Below are positions 1 to 11,209 of a stretch of DNA of 64,000 nucleotides, piece after piece. Each line of letters starts with the position of its first letter. Within the stretch, counting starts at the first letter, position 1. The stretch comes from Bryum argenteum (lineage: Eukaryota > Streptophyta > Bryopsida > Bryales > Bryaceae), in the NCBI GenBank assembly GCA_037043015.1, contig CM073323.1:8308001-8372000 (forward strand), written 5' to 3'. A program made the translations under genes and the position numbers. The notes beneath the pieces were generated by a model, which ran no database searches, was not told the origin of the DNA, and was given only the letters and a program-made list of their open reading frames with translations.

Positions 1-508
1 GATTCACCGTCAAAGTATGTGTTTCTTATGTCCTCGTATCCTACGTAGTACATTTTTGAAGACTACTTCAATTAAATTATTTTCTGCTATTAACCATCTT
101 AAAACCTTCTAGATGGATGCTTGGTCACCTGATCAAGGCAGCCACGTCTTTTTTTGAAATTTCGGAAGACGTGCATCCATCAGGTGATGGAGTATGTATC
201 CAGTAAGTCTAAGACCACTATGTTGTTTGGTGATCCGTTAGTTATGTTGCTTATTTTCTCGATAATGTTGTTCAAGCAAGTACAAACGTTGCTTTTGAGT
301 AAATGTTGCTCAAGTTTAGCAACGTTTTGGAACTTAAGTGAGCAACGTTCTCAAGAAAATAAACAACGTTTTTAATTAGATTACAAATAATATTGCTTGG
401 TGATCTGATAAAGTTGCTTCTTTTCTTGAGAACATTGCTCAAGCAAGTTCTAAAACGTTACTAACTTTAGCAACATTTGAGAAGAAAACGTTATAAACCC
501 TAGTAGTG
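1..508. mobile_element. Right-terminal part of a CACTA element (left end outside window)
   Basis: The segment ends at 504-508 with TAGTG, the reverse complement of a CACTA terminus, preceded by CCCTAG. From about 230 to 490 it is packed with short repeats of the AACGTTGCT / TTGCTCAAG type in both orientations. Such subterminal arrays bind the transposase in plant CACTA (CMC/En-Spm) elements. Element identity is inferred from the terminus plus the subterminal array. The partner end and target duplication lie outside the window and no transposase is visible. Confidence 0.6.
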
Positions 509-951
509 ACGCTCTCCATCAACAGTAACTTGATAAGTCAACGCCTGCTTGGTGAACAGGAAGTCATAATCTCTCATGGAACTATCATCTGTGGTTGAGT
601 GCTTTAGGAATGTGGCGATGCCCGGTACCCCATGTTCAGTACTCTCGATCTCCATAAAACTCTGACATTGCTTGACATTTCAAGAGGACCAGCGCCCCCT
701 GTGTTGCTCACATGCTTGCTTCTTCACAAAGAGGAAGGCTTTTGGACTTGCTTCATCTGAACACACCAAGCACCAAGCAATGGCGTAGATCAATGGCGGC
801 ACAAAACTCTAGTGTGGTAAATCCAGGTGCTCTACCTTACAAAAGGCGGTGATGAGTAAGTCTCCATTCGTCCGCAATGTGACTCAGAAGCAATTATGTG
901 CTTGAAAATTGGGAGAGAGCATGAGGTCGACTTACAGAGGCGATTGGCAGT
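509..951. other. Short unique spacer between two CACTA elements
   Basis: No gene or repeat recognised. The last three bases (949-951, AGT) are the left target-site duplication of the following element. Confidence 0.5.
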
Positions 952-1518
952 CACTACAAGATTTTGTCATTTTAGCCCCAGGGGCTAAAGTCCAGTTGGG
1001 GGCTAATGTGCCCTATTTTAGACCCTATTTTAGACTTTTAGCCCGGGCAATGTGGGAAATTTTGGGTTTATCATTCATTAAAAGTGGACACTTCACATAT
1101 TGTAGGAGAAGTTTGTAGGTAATACCTACCAAAGTTAATTGTAAGTTTATTTATTATAAGTCATAAGTCTACACCATGTGTAACCTTGAACGTCTTTCGA
1201 AAGGTATTTGATTTTGATGTATTAATAGCTTATTGCTCATTCTATATTATGTATGCCTTTGCTTTTGTAAAGTAACAATACTCGACCTATGGGGACTCGT
1301 AAAATGTGATTTCGAAGTAATGATGTTGTGTAAGTTGCGATTGTTCTTATTTTCTCAAAGATATTTCCTAGCATAGACTTGGTAGAAAGTTGGCTTTAAA
1401 GGATTGGATTGAATTTTTGAAAAGTAAGAATTTTTTAGGTGACTGATCATGTTGCTCATACATTTATAGTTACCTGAGGGTTTCTTATACTTTCTCTCCT
1501 CTAAATATCACACTTTTC

Positions 1519-2452
1519 ATGGGGCTAGGAACCTCTCACACCAGAAACCTTGCAAATATTGTGTTGTTGTGCAGAAAAGGAAGCATGGGGAATGGCGCCA
1601 TGGTGACCGGAGAGGCCATCACCAACAACACGCACGTTTTGCTGGAACGCTTCATCGCTGTGAACTATTCTTTGCAATTCCCAGCTCGAAACTTTTTTTG
1701 CATTCCGTGCATGGAGGGGCCTCTCAGCAGCTCCGAATTCCAGGATGGTCAACCGCATGCTGGCCATCCTTCCTTGCAAGTTCGGAAGCACACGTCTAGG
1801 ACGTCGACGACATAGCCGATCTTATCGACGTCAGCCGTCTGCAGAAATTTCAGACGAATGGTGCATCCGCTATCGCTCCCCGCGCGCGGCATGACGTTGT
1901 GCGGGTACGAGGACCTGCTGCTGACCGGCGCATGTGCGACCGATGCCAGGACAGCATAGCTCGACGGTGACGCTGTGCTCCATCGAGTGCTCGCTGCGCT
2001 CCAATCGTGCACCTGAGGAACCCCGCATTGTTCCATCTCCAAGAAACAATCACGAAGCCGAATCCTCTGCTCGGTAAGTCCGACTCCACAGGCTCAAGAT
2101 AATGTGTTTGACCACTAAGCTGGCCGTGTCGGAAGATTTTTCGTATCGGTAATTAGAATGATCGCTTTAATTCGATCTGCTGTTCTTGTGTGATCGAATT
2201 AGGGTCCGGAGCAAGTCGAAAAAGCCAAGATATGATATAGAACCGCGTACGTCGGAGGAAGGAGGAACGCGTGAACTGGAGCTGGAGCGCGGACTGAATG
2301 CCGCAGATGGAGTTCGTTCGGAGACAGCAGAGCTGAGGTGGAGGATTGCTAGACAAGCAACCATTGCGGCCATGTCCGAGCAGAACCCGAACCTCAACTG
2401 CCACGACCTCGAAAGAATCCGGTACCATGAAACATACAAAGGTTCATGTTAG
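1519..2452 (+). other. GC-rich cargo segment of the CACTA element, possible captured gene fragment
   Basis: Base composition and CpG content rise sharply against the AT-rich flanks. Several overlapping ORFs of 70-100 codons exist on both strands, for example 2186-2452 on +, rich in Arg and Glu. None shows a domain I recognise and no convincing exon chain emerges. A captured and decayed host gene fragment is the simplest reading; coding function is not supported. Confidence 0.3.
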
Positions 2453-3787
2453 CCCTCTTGTCTAAAACCCCGAGGACCACCCTGCACCAGAACACACGGA
2501 AAGCAGCGGTTGGCTGCTACCCAAGATTTTCGTCCATCTAGAGTGTGACAAGTTCTCCTTGGAAGTCCTGTGAGGCATGGACGCATGGTGCGGGGATTTC
2601 AGAAGCATGGTTGTGGCGAGTGATCGTTATTGTTTCAAAGTCTGTTGTTTGGATGAGTTGAATTGATTGCTCAAGACTTCCGTTTAGGTACGTAACAGTG
2701 CCATGGTGTATCGAAGCCTTGTGCTGGTACTGTTGTTCGTTGATGCAAAGTGTTGTTCGAAGAGATAAATTGGACATTTGTGTTAGAGATGTGTTGAAGA
2801 TGTTTAGGTTTTTGAAAGCATGGTGCTCACAGAGTTTTTGTTCTTTTTACAGATTATTATTGATGAAATGTGTATGGAAAATAGTTGAGAACTATGTAAA
2901 AGGTTGTAATACTACCCCGTGTCGATTGATGAACTTCTTGAATTATAGAATGGTTACACAAATCTAAGCATTGGTGATTGTACACCGCACAACAAAGATT
3001 ATTGAAGCTTGTCGCATGGAGGGAGACAATGATATGAGGAGATTAGGGAACAACGTCATCATTGTCATTTTCATTGCAATTTCTTTGTTAGAGGATGGAG
3101 TAATCTTTAAACCCTAAAATCCATCAAATCTTCATAATAGCACTAAGTTGCACCATTATTCTATTTGTTTCAATCAATTGTCAATGGAGTATTAGGAACT
3201 TTTTATACATCAAGGTGGCCTTTAGGGACACAAACTTCGAAATCTTGTTTGTGCTTCTGAAAGGCCACAAACTTCCAAATCTTGTTTGTGCTTCTATTGA
3301 GCTTCAATGTTTGATTGCTCAAGTGAAATACTGAACCTTATGGCAAGCCTCGAGGTCCCAAATAAACCCAACATTGACTTGAATGTATTATTCCACCTTT
3401 ATATCAGGTCAAATGGAAAAAACCTTTGTAGTTTTGAATGCATCTCAATGAAAAATTGAAAAGTTCACCCTTAGTGCTCTCTAAACCCTTCAAAATCACA
3501 TTTGGCATATATGTGTACAAAACATGTTGCTCCTTGAAGCCATAGTTCATACAGGAAAAGCGTAAGTGCCCCTACAATATCCTTAATATGCAAAGGCTAA
3601 CAGTACTTGAAGATTTTAATGGATGATTTACCCCAAATATTTAGCCATGATACTAAAATAATCACCTTACATTGATAACAGGCAATCTTGAGAGTAGAAC
3701 GAAAAATGGAAGCCTCTACCCTTCAGGGATTATGCACGCCATGTCCAGATAGATTTGTCAGTCCACCTTCGGTACCAATGAAGCATC

Positions 3788-4486
3788 ATGCTCGAAACAG
3801 AACGATCCAACGGGAATCGCAAGGCATTCCTGGATCGGAAGTCCAAACTGAACCGTCACTGGAAACTAGACAGCCAAGAGCGTAAATTGCAAGGACGAAC
3901 TTCCATCGCTCCGGATCGAGGTACTAGCGAGTTTGCCGAAGTTTACAAGCGAGCCAGTTTATTAGTAGTACCCACAAACATGACTGACGAAGGCGTCTCA
4001 AGTGGGGCGAGAGCTGAAAGGGATCCGGACCTGCTAAAGTCAATGGCAAGCTTGATCGAGGAATTGCTGGAGTCAGCCGCGGAGCACTGCGAAAAGGCAG
4101 ATCACTCCATAAGTGAAGCCGTCGACACGAAATCAATTGAGCAGGCGACACAAGAAGTTCAAGAGGCGAAAGCGATTCTGACTGGACCTCGACCGGATTC
4201 GTCGCAGATAGCAGCGCGGATGGCTTCACTGGAGATCGACCGGGCGCTTGTGACTCTGAATCAAGCGTATCACGTTTCTAGCTTGGAGATTGCCCGACGG
4301 CAGATCAAGCATGCCAAATGGGCTGTAAAGGAATCAGAAAAGTACGTGAAGCTTTTGATACAGTCGTTGATGTTGCCGCTTCAGCAGGCGCAGGCGCAAG
4401 ATGTTGCCACCACAAGCCTGCAAACTGACGACACCGAGGATGTTGCTACCACAAGCCTGGATACTGACAACACAGAGGCTCAATGA
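3788..4486 (+). CDS. Hypothetical helical protein inside the CACTA element (232 aa)
   Basis: Single-exon ORF of 232 codons. I do not recognise a family. Residues 1-60 are basic (many Arg, Lys). Residues about 85-190 are strongly helical and heptad-like, rich in Glu, Ala, Ile and Leu, suggesting a helical bundle or coiled coil. The C-terminus holds an acidic tandem repeat of about 13-15 residues with the core DVATTSL (twice). No signal peptide or membrane segment is seen. GC content exceeds the surrounding element and third positions look codon-like, supporting real coding history. An upstream ATG in another frame (3688) gives only 65 codons. It lies 290 bp inside the right CACTA terminus, so it is either element cargo captured from the host or an element-encoded accessory protein. 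Confidence 0.45.
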   Translation: MLETERSNGNRKAFLDRKSKLNRHWKLDSQERKLQGRTSIAPDRGTSEFAEVYKRASLLVVPTNMTDEGVSSGARAERDPDLLKSMASLIEELLESAAEHCEKADHSISEAVDTKSIEQATQEVQEAKAILTGPRPDSSQIAARMASLEIDRALVTLNQAYHVSSLEIARRQIKHAKWAVKESEKYVKLLIQSLMLPLQQAQAQDVATTSLQTDDTEDVATTSLDTDNTEAQ

Positions 4487-4858
4487 AAGAGTCCAACAGA
4501 TACAGACCTTGTTGAACAATCTCGGTGCTCTGGTCTCCACGTCTCGATACTAATGTTCCAGTCTTCTTCAGGACTTTCCTTCGACATACGGACAGCTTCT
4601 CTTCATTTTTCTGTGTTACTCTATGATATCACCCGCATGATGTAGTATGATGGCTTTTGGCTGTTACAAGACTTACAAAGAAATCTCCGTTTTTTTGAAT
4701 CCTTTGAAAGGGGGCTAGACTGGGGGGCTAACCTTCAATTAATTAGCCCGGGCTAATGCTACCAAATCTTCTAGTGAGTTCCGTAAGCTTCGCGCTTTTG
4801 AAACTTCGTGAATCTGCCAACGCTGAAGTAGCCACTAGCGTTCCACTCTAATCAATGG

Positions 4859-5110
4859 TTGCGCTCCTTGCCATCGCTCAACCCGCCATCTCCCTTCTCG
4901 CCCGAGTTTGCAGCCCCAGTTTTGCGTAGTCCCCACTCAGAAGGAATGAAAAATCTCCGTCATGGCATGAAAAACCTTCACAGAGGTGTAATGGCCGACG
5001 TGAGTGGCCTTGAGAGTGAGACTAGTCAAGGATTCAAACTCTCGCTTCAAACAGTCCTTACATCTTCTCACATCCTCTTGAATATTTGCCTCTTCATGTC
5101 CCTTATATTT
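4859..5110 (+). other. Possible orphan first exon next to the CACTA insertion
   Basis: An 84-codon open stretch ends at a good splice donor (TTTG-GTAAGTG, about 5110). Its last 25 residues are hydrophobic and could form a membrane segment (LLNICLFMSLIFG). No following exon can be joined with confidence before the simple repeats at 5.4 kb. It may be the start of a gene destroyed by rearrangement, or chance. Confidence 0.2.
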
Positions 5111-5370
5111 GGTAAGTGATTGTTCTTGTCGTAGTTCCTACCTCTTGGTTGGCAAATTTCTCTTCATTCTTTTTGTGATATTTGACCTTTAGTTGTTGTC
5201 GCAATCGAGGCTTTGAGCGGAAATAACTTGTGTTTGTAGAGAGAAGAAGATGAAGGCCCTTTCAGGCCTCTCAATTTATGAGAGGTCCTCTCCTATCAGA
5301 ACATGTGGACGCATTTTCATATCCGGTTCTTTAATGATCGTCAAACCAAAAGGTAACCCACAAGATAGAG

Positions 5371-5437
5371 TCCCTTAAAAACAAAAATAAAATAAAATAA
5401 AATAAGATAAAATAAAATAAATATATATATATATATG
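5371..5437. repeat. (AAAAT)n / (AT)n simple repeat
   Basis: A run of AAAATA-type pentamers passes into a short (AT)n tract. Low-complexity DNA only. Confidence 0.9.
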
Positions 5438-5446
5438 GTCATTCCA

Positions 5447-5534
5447 GGGCAATGTTTTCGAACGGTTGTAAGAGGGCAATGTTTTCGAACGATTGTAAGA
5501 GGCCAATATTTTCGAACGATTATAAAAGGGCAAT
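5447..5534. repeat. 27-bp tandem repeat, about 3.2 copies
   Basis: Unit begins GGGCAATGTTTTCGAACG and repeats at 5447, 5474 and 5501 with a partial fourth. Because 27 is a multiple of three it leaves an open frame with a 9-residue repeat (MFSNDCKRA-like). This is a repeat by-product, not evidence for a protein. Confidence 0.85.
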
Positions 5535-5779
5535 GTTATGTACTAAGATATTATTCATTCACTCTCTAGAACCTTATCTAGAACTTACTTGTATTTACTT
5601 TTCTGTTAATAACATATTTATTACTTCACTTTAGTTAACTCTTGGTTAACTTATTGACACAAATTATTTCATTTTATTCACCGTGTATATTGAAAATAAA
5701 AAAGTGTGATGAAGTGTCCATATCTTGTTTCTGATGCAAATTGCAATAACTATATTAATAGTGAAGTTTTTAAATATCT

Positions 5780-6085
5780 CCTAGGAACAGTTGAGTTGCA
5801 ATATTATAAAAAAAATAATAAAAAAAAAATTTAAAAAAAAATCCCTTTCTTTTGTTTCCTCTGTAATAGCAAAGAAATGCCAAAAATACTCTGCTATTGA
5901 AGGCAAGTAGTTTTTATTTGTTTTGTTATTATGATCTTTGGCACCGCCACTTGGATGAGGGCGCATGAAGTGTAGTTGGAAGTCATATTTTTGTAGAGTT
6001 GGAGAAAATGATCGGATGGCGAAACAAGTCGATGGATTTCGAGATATTGAGTTTTCAAATTACACTGGCCCCAAATCACCAGAAG
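5780..6085 (-). repeat. Dispersed repeat family X, copy 1 (reverse orientation)
   Basis: Reverse-complemented, this segment matches two stretches at about 15.13-15.33 and 15.54-15.76 kb. Shared blocks include a TCAATATCTC-like start, a GACTTGTTTCGCMATCC-like core, and a downstream stretch of AACAAAACAAA type. Nature unknown; probably an old non-coding transposon. Preceded by an A/T-rich tract. Confidence 0.6.
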
Positions 6086-6610
6086 TTACAAAAATGACCT
6101 AATTATACATCTAGCAGAAAAACAGGAGAGAAAAGCAAGAGGACATGATAAAAGTATTCAGTAGGGCATGACAAGTCAACTGACACCGCCGCGAGGACAT
6201 ACTAGTAGTCATTAATGAACAAAGACACGGTACAAAAAATTTGAATACATAAATTGTCATTTGAAACATTTCTTTATCTAAGTCCTGTTAAAAATCTTCA
6301 ACTTCTCTTTTATAACATGTAGTATCATCAACTGCAAAATCTCTGGGAAGACCCTCTTGGAACTTCAAAGAGGGGTCTTCAAGTCCAAGTCTACAAATTT
6401 CGGAGATGTCAAAGACTCAACAATCCAGCCCGCTCATCATCGAGTGTCCCACTCGTTCCCTGCAGGAATACCACTTCGTCACTTGATTTGGTGATCAAAA
6501 ATCATATTTGCAACAACAATCATCAATCTATCCAGCTCTGCAATGATCTCCCATCTCTCGATTCGCCACATTGTTGATTGCAATAAATGTTTCCTCTCCG
6601 CTAATTCGCA
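6086..6610. other. Intergenic, nothing recognised
   Basis: AT-rich to 6.35 kb, then more balanced towards the INTS9 promoter. No gene, repeat or RNA recognised. Confidence 0.5.
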
Positions 6611-6611
6611 T

Positions 6612-6695
6612 ATCCCTCCCCAGAGGAGCTCTTCTCCCATTGCATGACTCGATATCACTCCCCAGAGGAGCTCTTCTCCCATTGCATGACTCGAT
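6612..6695. repeat. Tandem duplication of about 43 bp in the INTS9 upstream region
   Basis: The block CTCCCCAGAGGAGCTCTTCT plus the following CCCATTGCATGACTCGAT occurs twice back to back. It lies just upstream of the larger promoter duplication. Confidence 0.85.
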
Positions 6696-6747
6696 GGCGG
6701 TCGACGCTCAATTTGATCAGAATCATGCGAATTTTTCCATTCTCTCT

Positions 6748-7073
6748 GGAGCCAATTGCCATGATTAGACGCGGAATGAAGTGATCGACGACACTTGCAA
6801 CGGAGTATGCAAGCGATGAAGCTAGTAGACACCCTCTCACCCTTGTTTTTTTGTTACCTAAGGATTTAGGGTTTAGGTTTGACAGGGCCTGATCGAGACG
6901 ATGCGAATGTCGCGATTCGTCAATTGGAGCCAATTGTCATGATTAGACGCAGAATGACGTGATCGGCGATATTTGTAACGGAGTATGCAAGCGATGAAGC
7001 TGGTAAGCAACCTATCATTCTTGCTTTTTTGTAACTTTAGGGTTTAGGGTTTAAGAGGTGCCTGATCGGTTGT
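6748..7073 (+). promoter_or_regulatory. Duplicated INTS9 promoter/5' leader with telo-boxes
   Basis: Two direct copies of about 150-175 bp lie at an offset of 178 bp (starts at 6748 and 6926, both beginning GGAGCCAATTG). Each contains an AACGGAGTATGCAAGCGATG block and ends in a TTTAGGGTTTAGG-like telo-box cluster (about 6865-6877 and 7037-7052). Telo-boxes are known promoter elements of plant housekeeping and growth genes, usually near the transcription start. The second copy abuts the INTS9 start codon. The first may act as an alternative promoter. They are too short and too internal to be a telomere. Confidence 0.6.
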
Positions 7074-10000
7074 ATGCAGACATCGCTAGGGTGTGGCAAG
7101 GACTCCGGCCACGAGGAGGAGTCCGGGCTAGCATGCCACGTACTGGACTTCGAGCAATCTTGTGTCCTCCTCGAGTGTCCGATCGACCTTTCCGCGTTAT
7201 CGCTCTTTCACCCAGCGCCTCTACAATCTGACAATAATGCTCGGAGCTTAATCACAGTCCGCAAGAGGAAAAGGGCTCGTCTGGAGCATAGAGATGTGAC
7301 GAATTCAATTTTCAAAGAAGTGAACGGACAGGTCCTTGCGAAGGGAGAGCCATGGTACAAAACTGCGAATCTGGAGCTTGTGGATGTCGGATTACTGGAT
7401 GCTGTCATCGTTTCAAATCCCTCGGCCATGCTTGGCCTTCCCTTCTTGACAAAGCATCCCGATTTCCGTGCCAAGGCAAGCTCACATTCTTTCACTAATT
7501 CATCCGGTGTAAAATATGGGCCCATCGAAAATCATAGTCATACTTTTTGTAATTTTGTGATTTGTGCAGGTGTATGCCACTAAAGCAACAGCTGAGATCA
7601 GTAGAATGATGATGGAGGAGTTAGTGATTCTCCACTCGGAATTTAGCCATGGAAGGCTAGACCACAGCGAGCAGAAACCACCGTGGTTAGATCCTTCTTT
7701 GCTGTGCACATTGCCAGAGCATGCTCGAAGCTCCTCACTCGGTCGGTGTTTCTCGAATCGGGCAAACTGGCAGCCACTTTACAGGTAAGCATTCCTCGTC
7801 ACTGCTTTTCCCCAATTGTAAGCAGGCTTGTTCTGAAGTAGCCGGTGTTGCAGTGCACAGGATATCCGAGACTGCTTCATTCATGTGCAGAAACTGCGGT
7901 TCGGCGAAGAGGTAAACATAAATGGCAGTTTGAGAGTTTCTCCATCGAGCTCTGGGATGGCAATCGGGGCATCGAATTGGCTCATTTCTGGAGCTAGACA
8001 TAGCGTGGGCTACGTCGCTGCTCCTTCGTCGAGGAAGAATCATGTGATACCATTAGATCTGGCCCCGTTCGCAAAGTGTCGTACTCTCATCATTTCTGAT
8101 GTAGAATGCTCACCCGGTACTTCTGAGATTGGGCAGTGCCCTCAACGGTCTGTAACAAAAGCCACTGGAAGTTCCTCATCGGCTTCTGCCCGGGGTAGTC
8201 TATCAAGTGTAAAGGCGGAGAAAGGAGGGACTGCTGATGTAGTTGAGAGAGAAACTTCTGAAGTGGCTTCAGCTTGCAGAGGAGCAATTGAGGCTCTGAA
8301 AAGAGGAGGTTCTGTTCTGTTTCCACTTTCTCCCTGTGGATTGTTGCTGGAGCTTCTAGAGGAGCTCGGAGTTCAGCTTGGCGCTGTTAATCTGAAGTGA
8401 GTGTCCACCTCACCTTGAAGAAGCGCGATACCAAATATTATCTCGTTCAAGTTTTGCTCAGTACTATTTTTTTGTTTGATGGTCACAGGCACATCCCTAT
8501 TCATTATGTCTCCTCGGCAGCAGAGGAAGTGCTGGCCTACTGTAATACTGTTCCGGAGTGGCTATGCAGCATTCGACAAGAGAAAGTGAGTTTGCAATTT
8601 TATTGAACATGTACGAAGTATTAGAGTTATAACAACCTTGATATTGTCTTTCTTTTCTTGTGTCTTAAATTTTTCATAGTTACGGAGCTAGCAGTACTCT
8701 TGATTGAGCCAGGTAATTCATCGTCTGTGTTCCAGCAACACGAATTGTACTTGTTGATTAGTTTCACGAATTGAACGTGTAGGACAGTTGTATGCAGGGG
8801 AGTCCTTGTTTGGCTATGTAGATCTCGTGCAAGAGGAAAGGTTGCACCATTTGAAGGCCTTTTCATCTCAGACACTAAAGTAAGTTCATATACATTTTCG
8901 TGAGCCTTTTAGGAGAACGAAATTTTGCTTCAAACAGTGATGATGCTCATCCATTTTGTCTGGTTAGTGATGGCTGCTCTTATGGATGTGCAGAAAAGTA
9001 TTGCAGGAGCCTTGTGTTGTATTTGCAGCACACCATAGTCTACGTATGGGATCAGCGGCACACCTTCTGCAATGTTGGCGTCAGAATCCACTTTGCTTAC
9101 TCATTTTGACTGAGGTGGTTATCTTAACCACATAAAACTCTTGTTTCAACTTCCGTCAAACTTCAAGGAGATCGTTCTTACTCTGATCCCAGAATGTCTC
9201 GAGACATAGCATTGCTTTTGATACCACGTCTGTGTTCTTACTAACTCGATGAATAAAACAGGGAGTTTCTGATAAGGACCTGATATTGGCCCCATATATG
9301 CCATTATCAATGCAAGTCCTTGAGATCCCCGCTTCTTCACGACTAAGGTACTGCCAAGTCTCTTCTCTCTCATCCCTATTTAGATATGGAAACATCATTG
9401 ACAGAAAATCACATTCACAGTCCGTTGAGCAACGCATTCAAAGCTCCGTCTGAAACATGTTCTTCCGGCTCTCGGAAGTTGCTACTCTTATCAAATAATC
9501 TTGTATGTGAATGTTCGGTTAACTCATACATGATGCGATCGTAGGTCAAACGAAGTAGCATCATTGCTGGAGAGCATTCGCTCACAAGTTGTCCTGGTGA
9601 GTCCACTGGCTCAGCTTTTGATCGTCACTTACACATGTGAAGTTTTCTTACCACTTCTGGAAGTTCTGTTTCACATATATGGCAGAGTACTGTGTCCTCA
9701 CGAGATATTCCCATGCAGGTTCCTGATTCTGTACAAAGATCAATAGAGGGAGCTGGAAATGCGAAAGTTATACTGGGCTACAAGAATGGGCAATCAGTCC
9801 AAGTTCCAGATCTCGAGACTGAACTGGAGGTGGACATGTCGGCCGAACTAGCAGTACAAGTGCAACCTAAACTAGTGAAGCCGAAGAAAGTTGCAGGTGC
9901 TCCATTCCAAGCAGATTTCTGCTTTCGAGATGGAAAAGTTTCACTTCGAACTTCCGATGTGGTGCTTGAGTATCAGTGTCGGTGGGGCCAAGTGAACGTT

Positions 10001-10207
10001 GGAGCGCTTTCAAAAGCTCTCCAGGAGAGAGGTATAAGCGAGGTCTCTGTCCATGAGGATTCGTCCGCTGCTATAATGGTCGAAATTCGAGCCCCTTCCA
10101 AGGCTTGGATAGAACTTGGTCCTAATAGTAGTCATATTAAGGCTAACGAGTCTTCTTTGCGGCAGCTTCTTGCTGATGCTGTTAACAGCGTACTTCAGGT
10201 GATGTAA
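7074..10207 (+). CDS. INTS9: Integrator complex subunit 9 (INTS9), nine exons
   Basis: Encodes about 709 residues from exons 7074-7475, 7570-7784, 7854-8396, 8489-8585, 8788-8879, 8994-9114, 9262-9347, 9545-9596 and 9686-10207. The lengths sum to 2130 and every junction keeps frame. INTS9 is the catalytically inactive metallo-beta-lactamase/beta-CASP partner of INTS11 in the nuclear Integrator complex, which cleaves snRNA 3' ends and attenuated Pol II transcripts. Family matches in order: the N-terminal CHVLDF..LLECPIDLS block; the VYATKATAEISRMMMEELV block (about 135-153); SPSSSGMAIGASNW; an MBL/beta-CASP segment with GGSVLFPLSPCG; VPEWLC; CVVFAAHHSLRMG; and the C-terminal INTS11-binding domain (VGALSKALQERG to the end). 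As expected for INTS9, the zinc-binding HxHxDH motif is absent. Intron 1 begins GC (AAG-GCAAGC), the only non-GT donor. The exact start of exon 9 (9686 or 9719) is the least certain point. Confidence 0.9.
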
Positions 10208-11209
10208 TCGATATAGAACGATTGTGGTTGTCTTTACAAGTGAACCTCTTTACGCCTGGCTAATATGCTTATTGAAAGAGGTTTCTTTAGAGAGGGCACT
10301 GTGTGTGATCCATCACCTTGGAGGTTACCACCTTGTTGAGTACTCTAACTGGAATCTGTTGACTGGAGGAAAAATACAATTACTATCTTTTTCATACTCA
10401 CTCCCTAATCATTTCCATATTGTGTTCATATCAAGTCCATATTTCCACACTAAAGCTTCCCTTGGTTAATATGTTTGAAGACTAAACATATTAAGTTCAT
10501 GTTTTAAGTTTTAAGTTCATGCTCAGTGCATATGCGTGGCATGAGTTTCTAGGCTTACTCTCAACCATACTCATCAATCATTAACAGTGCTTATATTCAT
10601 TCAACAAGTCTAAGTGGTGTGTTAGAATAGGGGGTTGTTTTCAAAGTTGGAGAATGACTGGAGAATGATTGCGAGGACAAAACGAATATATTTCGCCCAG
10701 ATCTGCAGATCACAGAGTACGGAACCTGCCTGTTGTTTATTAATCAGAAGCTAATAGAGAAAACAATGATTTCCTCATGATTCACTCGCAGCACAGGTGT
10801 GTAAATGCAGCCACAAAGGGTGATCCACAAGGGTGACAACATACAACCCAACCTGCCATTAGAGTATCATGATGAGAGATAGAGGATGCCGGCAAAGTTA
10901 ACAGGGCGTCATAGTAGAAGACGCAACAATCTAATTAGAATAGCTCTTTCTTGAAATTAAAGAATCCTACAGTCCGAATTGGTAGTTACTCTATCGATCG
11001 ACAGTCGATCAAGCATATGTCTGTTTCTTCAAGTAGATGATATGTAGCTCCATACTCAACAACAGAAGACCCGTCTCCAACCTGTAAACAAATCATATAC
11101 AGCCATAGTTACAGCGTCTGCAAAAGAATTGCTACATATTCAAACCTAGGAATTTCACCTACTAAATTTGCATGATCGGCAGAAGATATGTTGCAGAAAA
11201 CACATACGC
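10208..11209. other. Tail-to-tail intergenic region between INTS9 and the ArfGAP gene
   Basis: Holds the 3' UTRs of the two convergent genes. No further gene, repeat or RNA recognised. Confidence 0.5.

Larger units (their letters stand above)
952..4776. mobile_element. Complete non-autonomous CACTA element carrying cargo
   Basis: The left end reads CACTACAAGATTTTGTCATT and the right end, reverse-complemented, reads CACTAGAAGATTTGGTAGCA. These form imperfect terminal inverted repeats beginning with the diagnostic CACTA. The element is flanked by a perfect 3-bp duplication, AGT at 949-951 and 4777-4779, the expected target-duplication size. Just inside both ends is a GC-rich palindrome of the TTAGCCC..GGGCTAA type followed by a GGGGGCTA motif, so the subterminal structure is also mirrored (about 970-1050 and 4708-4758). 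At 3.8 kb it shows no Transposase_21/TNP2-like or TNPA-like protein, so it is non-autonomous. It carries a GC-richer segment at 1.5-2.5 kb and a 232-codon ORF. Confidence 0.85.

Noticed and set aside
6865-7052. TTTAGGG repeats as an interstitial telomere or chromosome end
   Set aside because: Only two to three repeat units at each of two sites, in a duplicated promoter; telo-boxes explain them.
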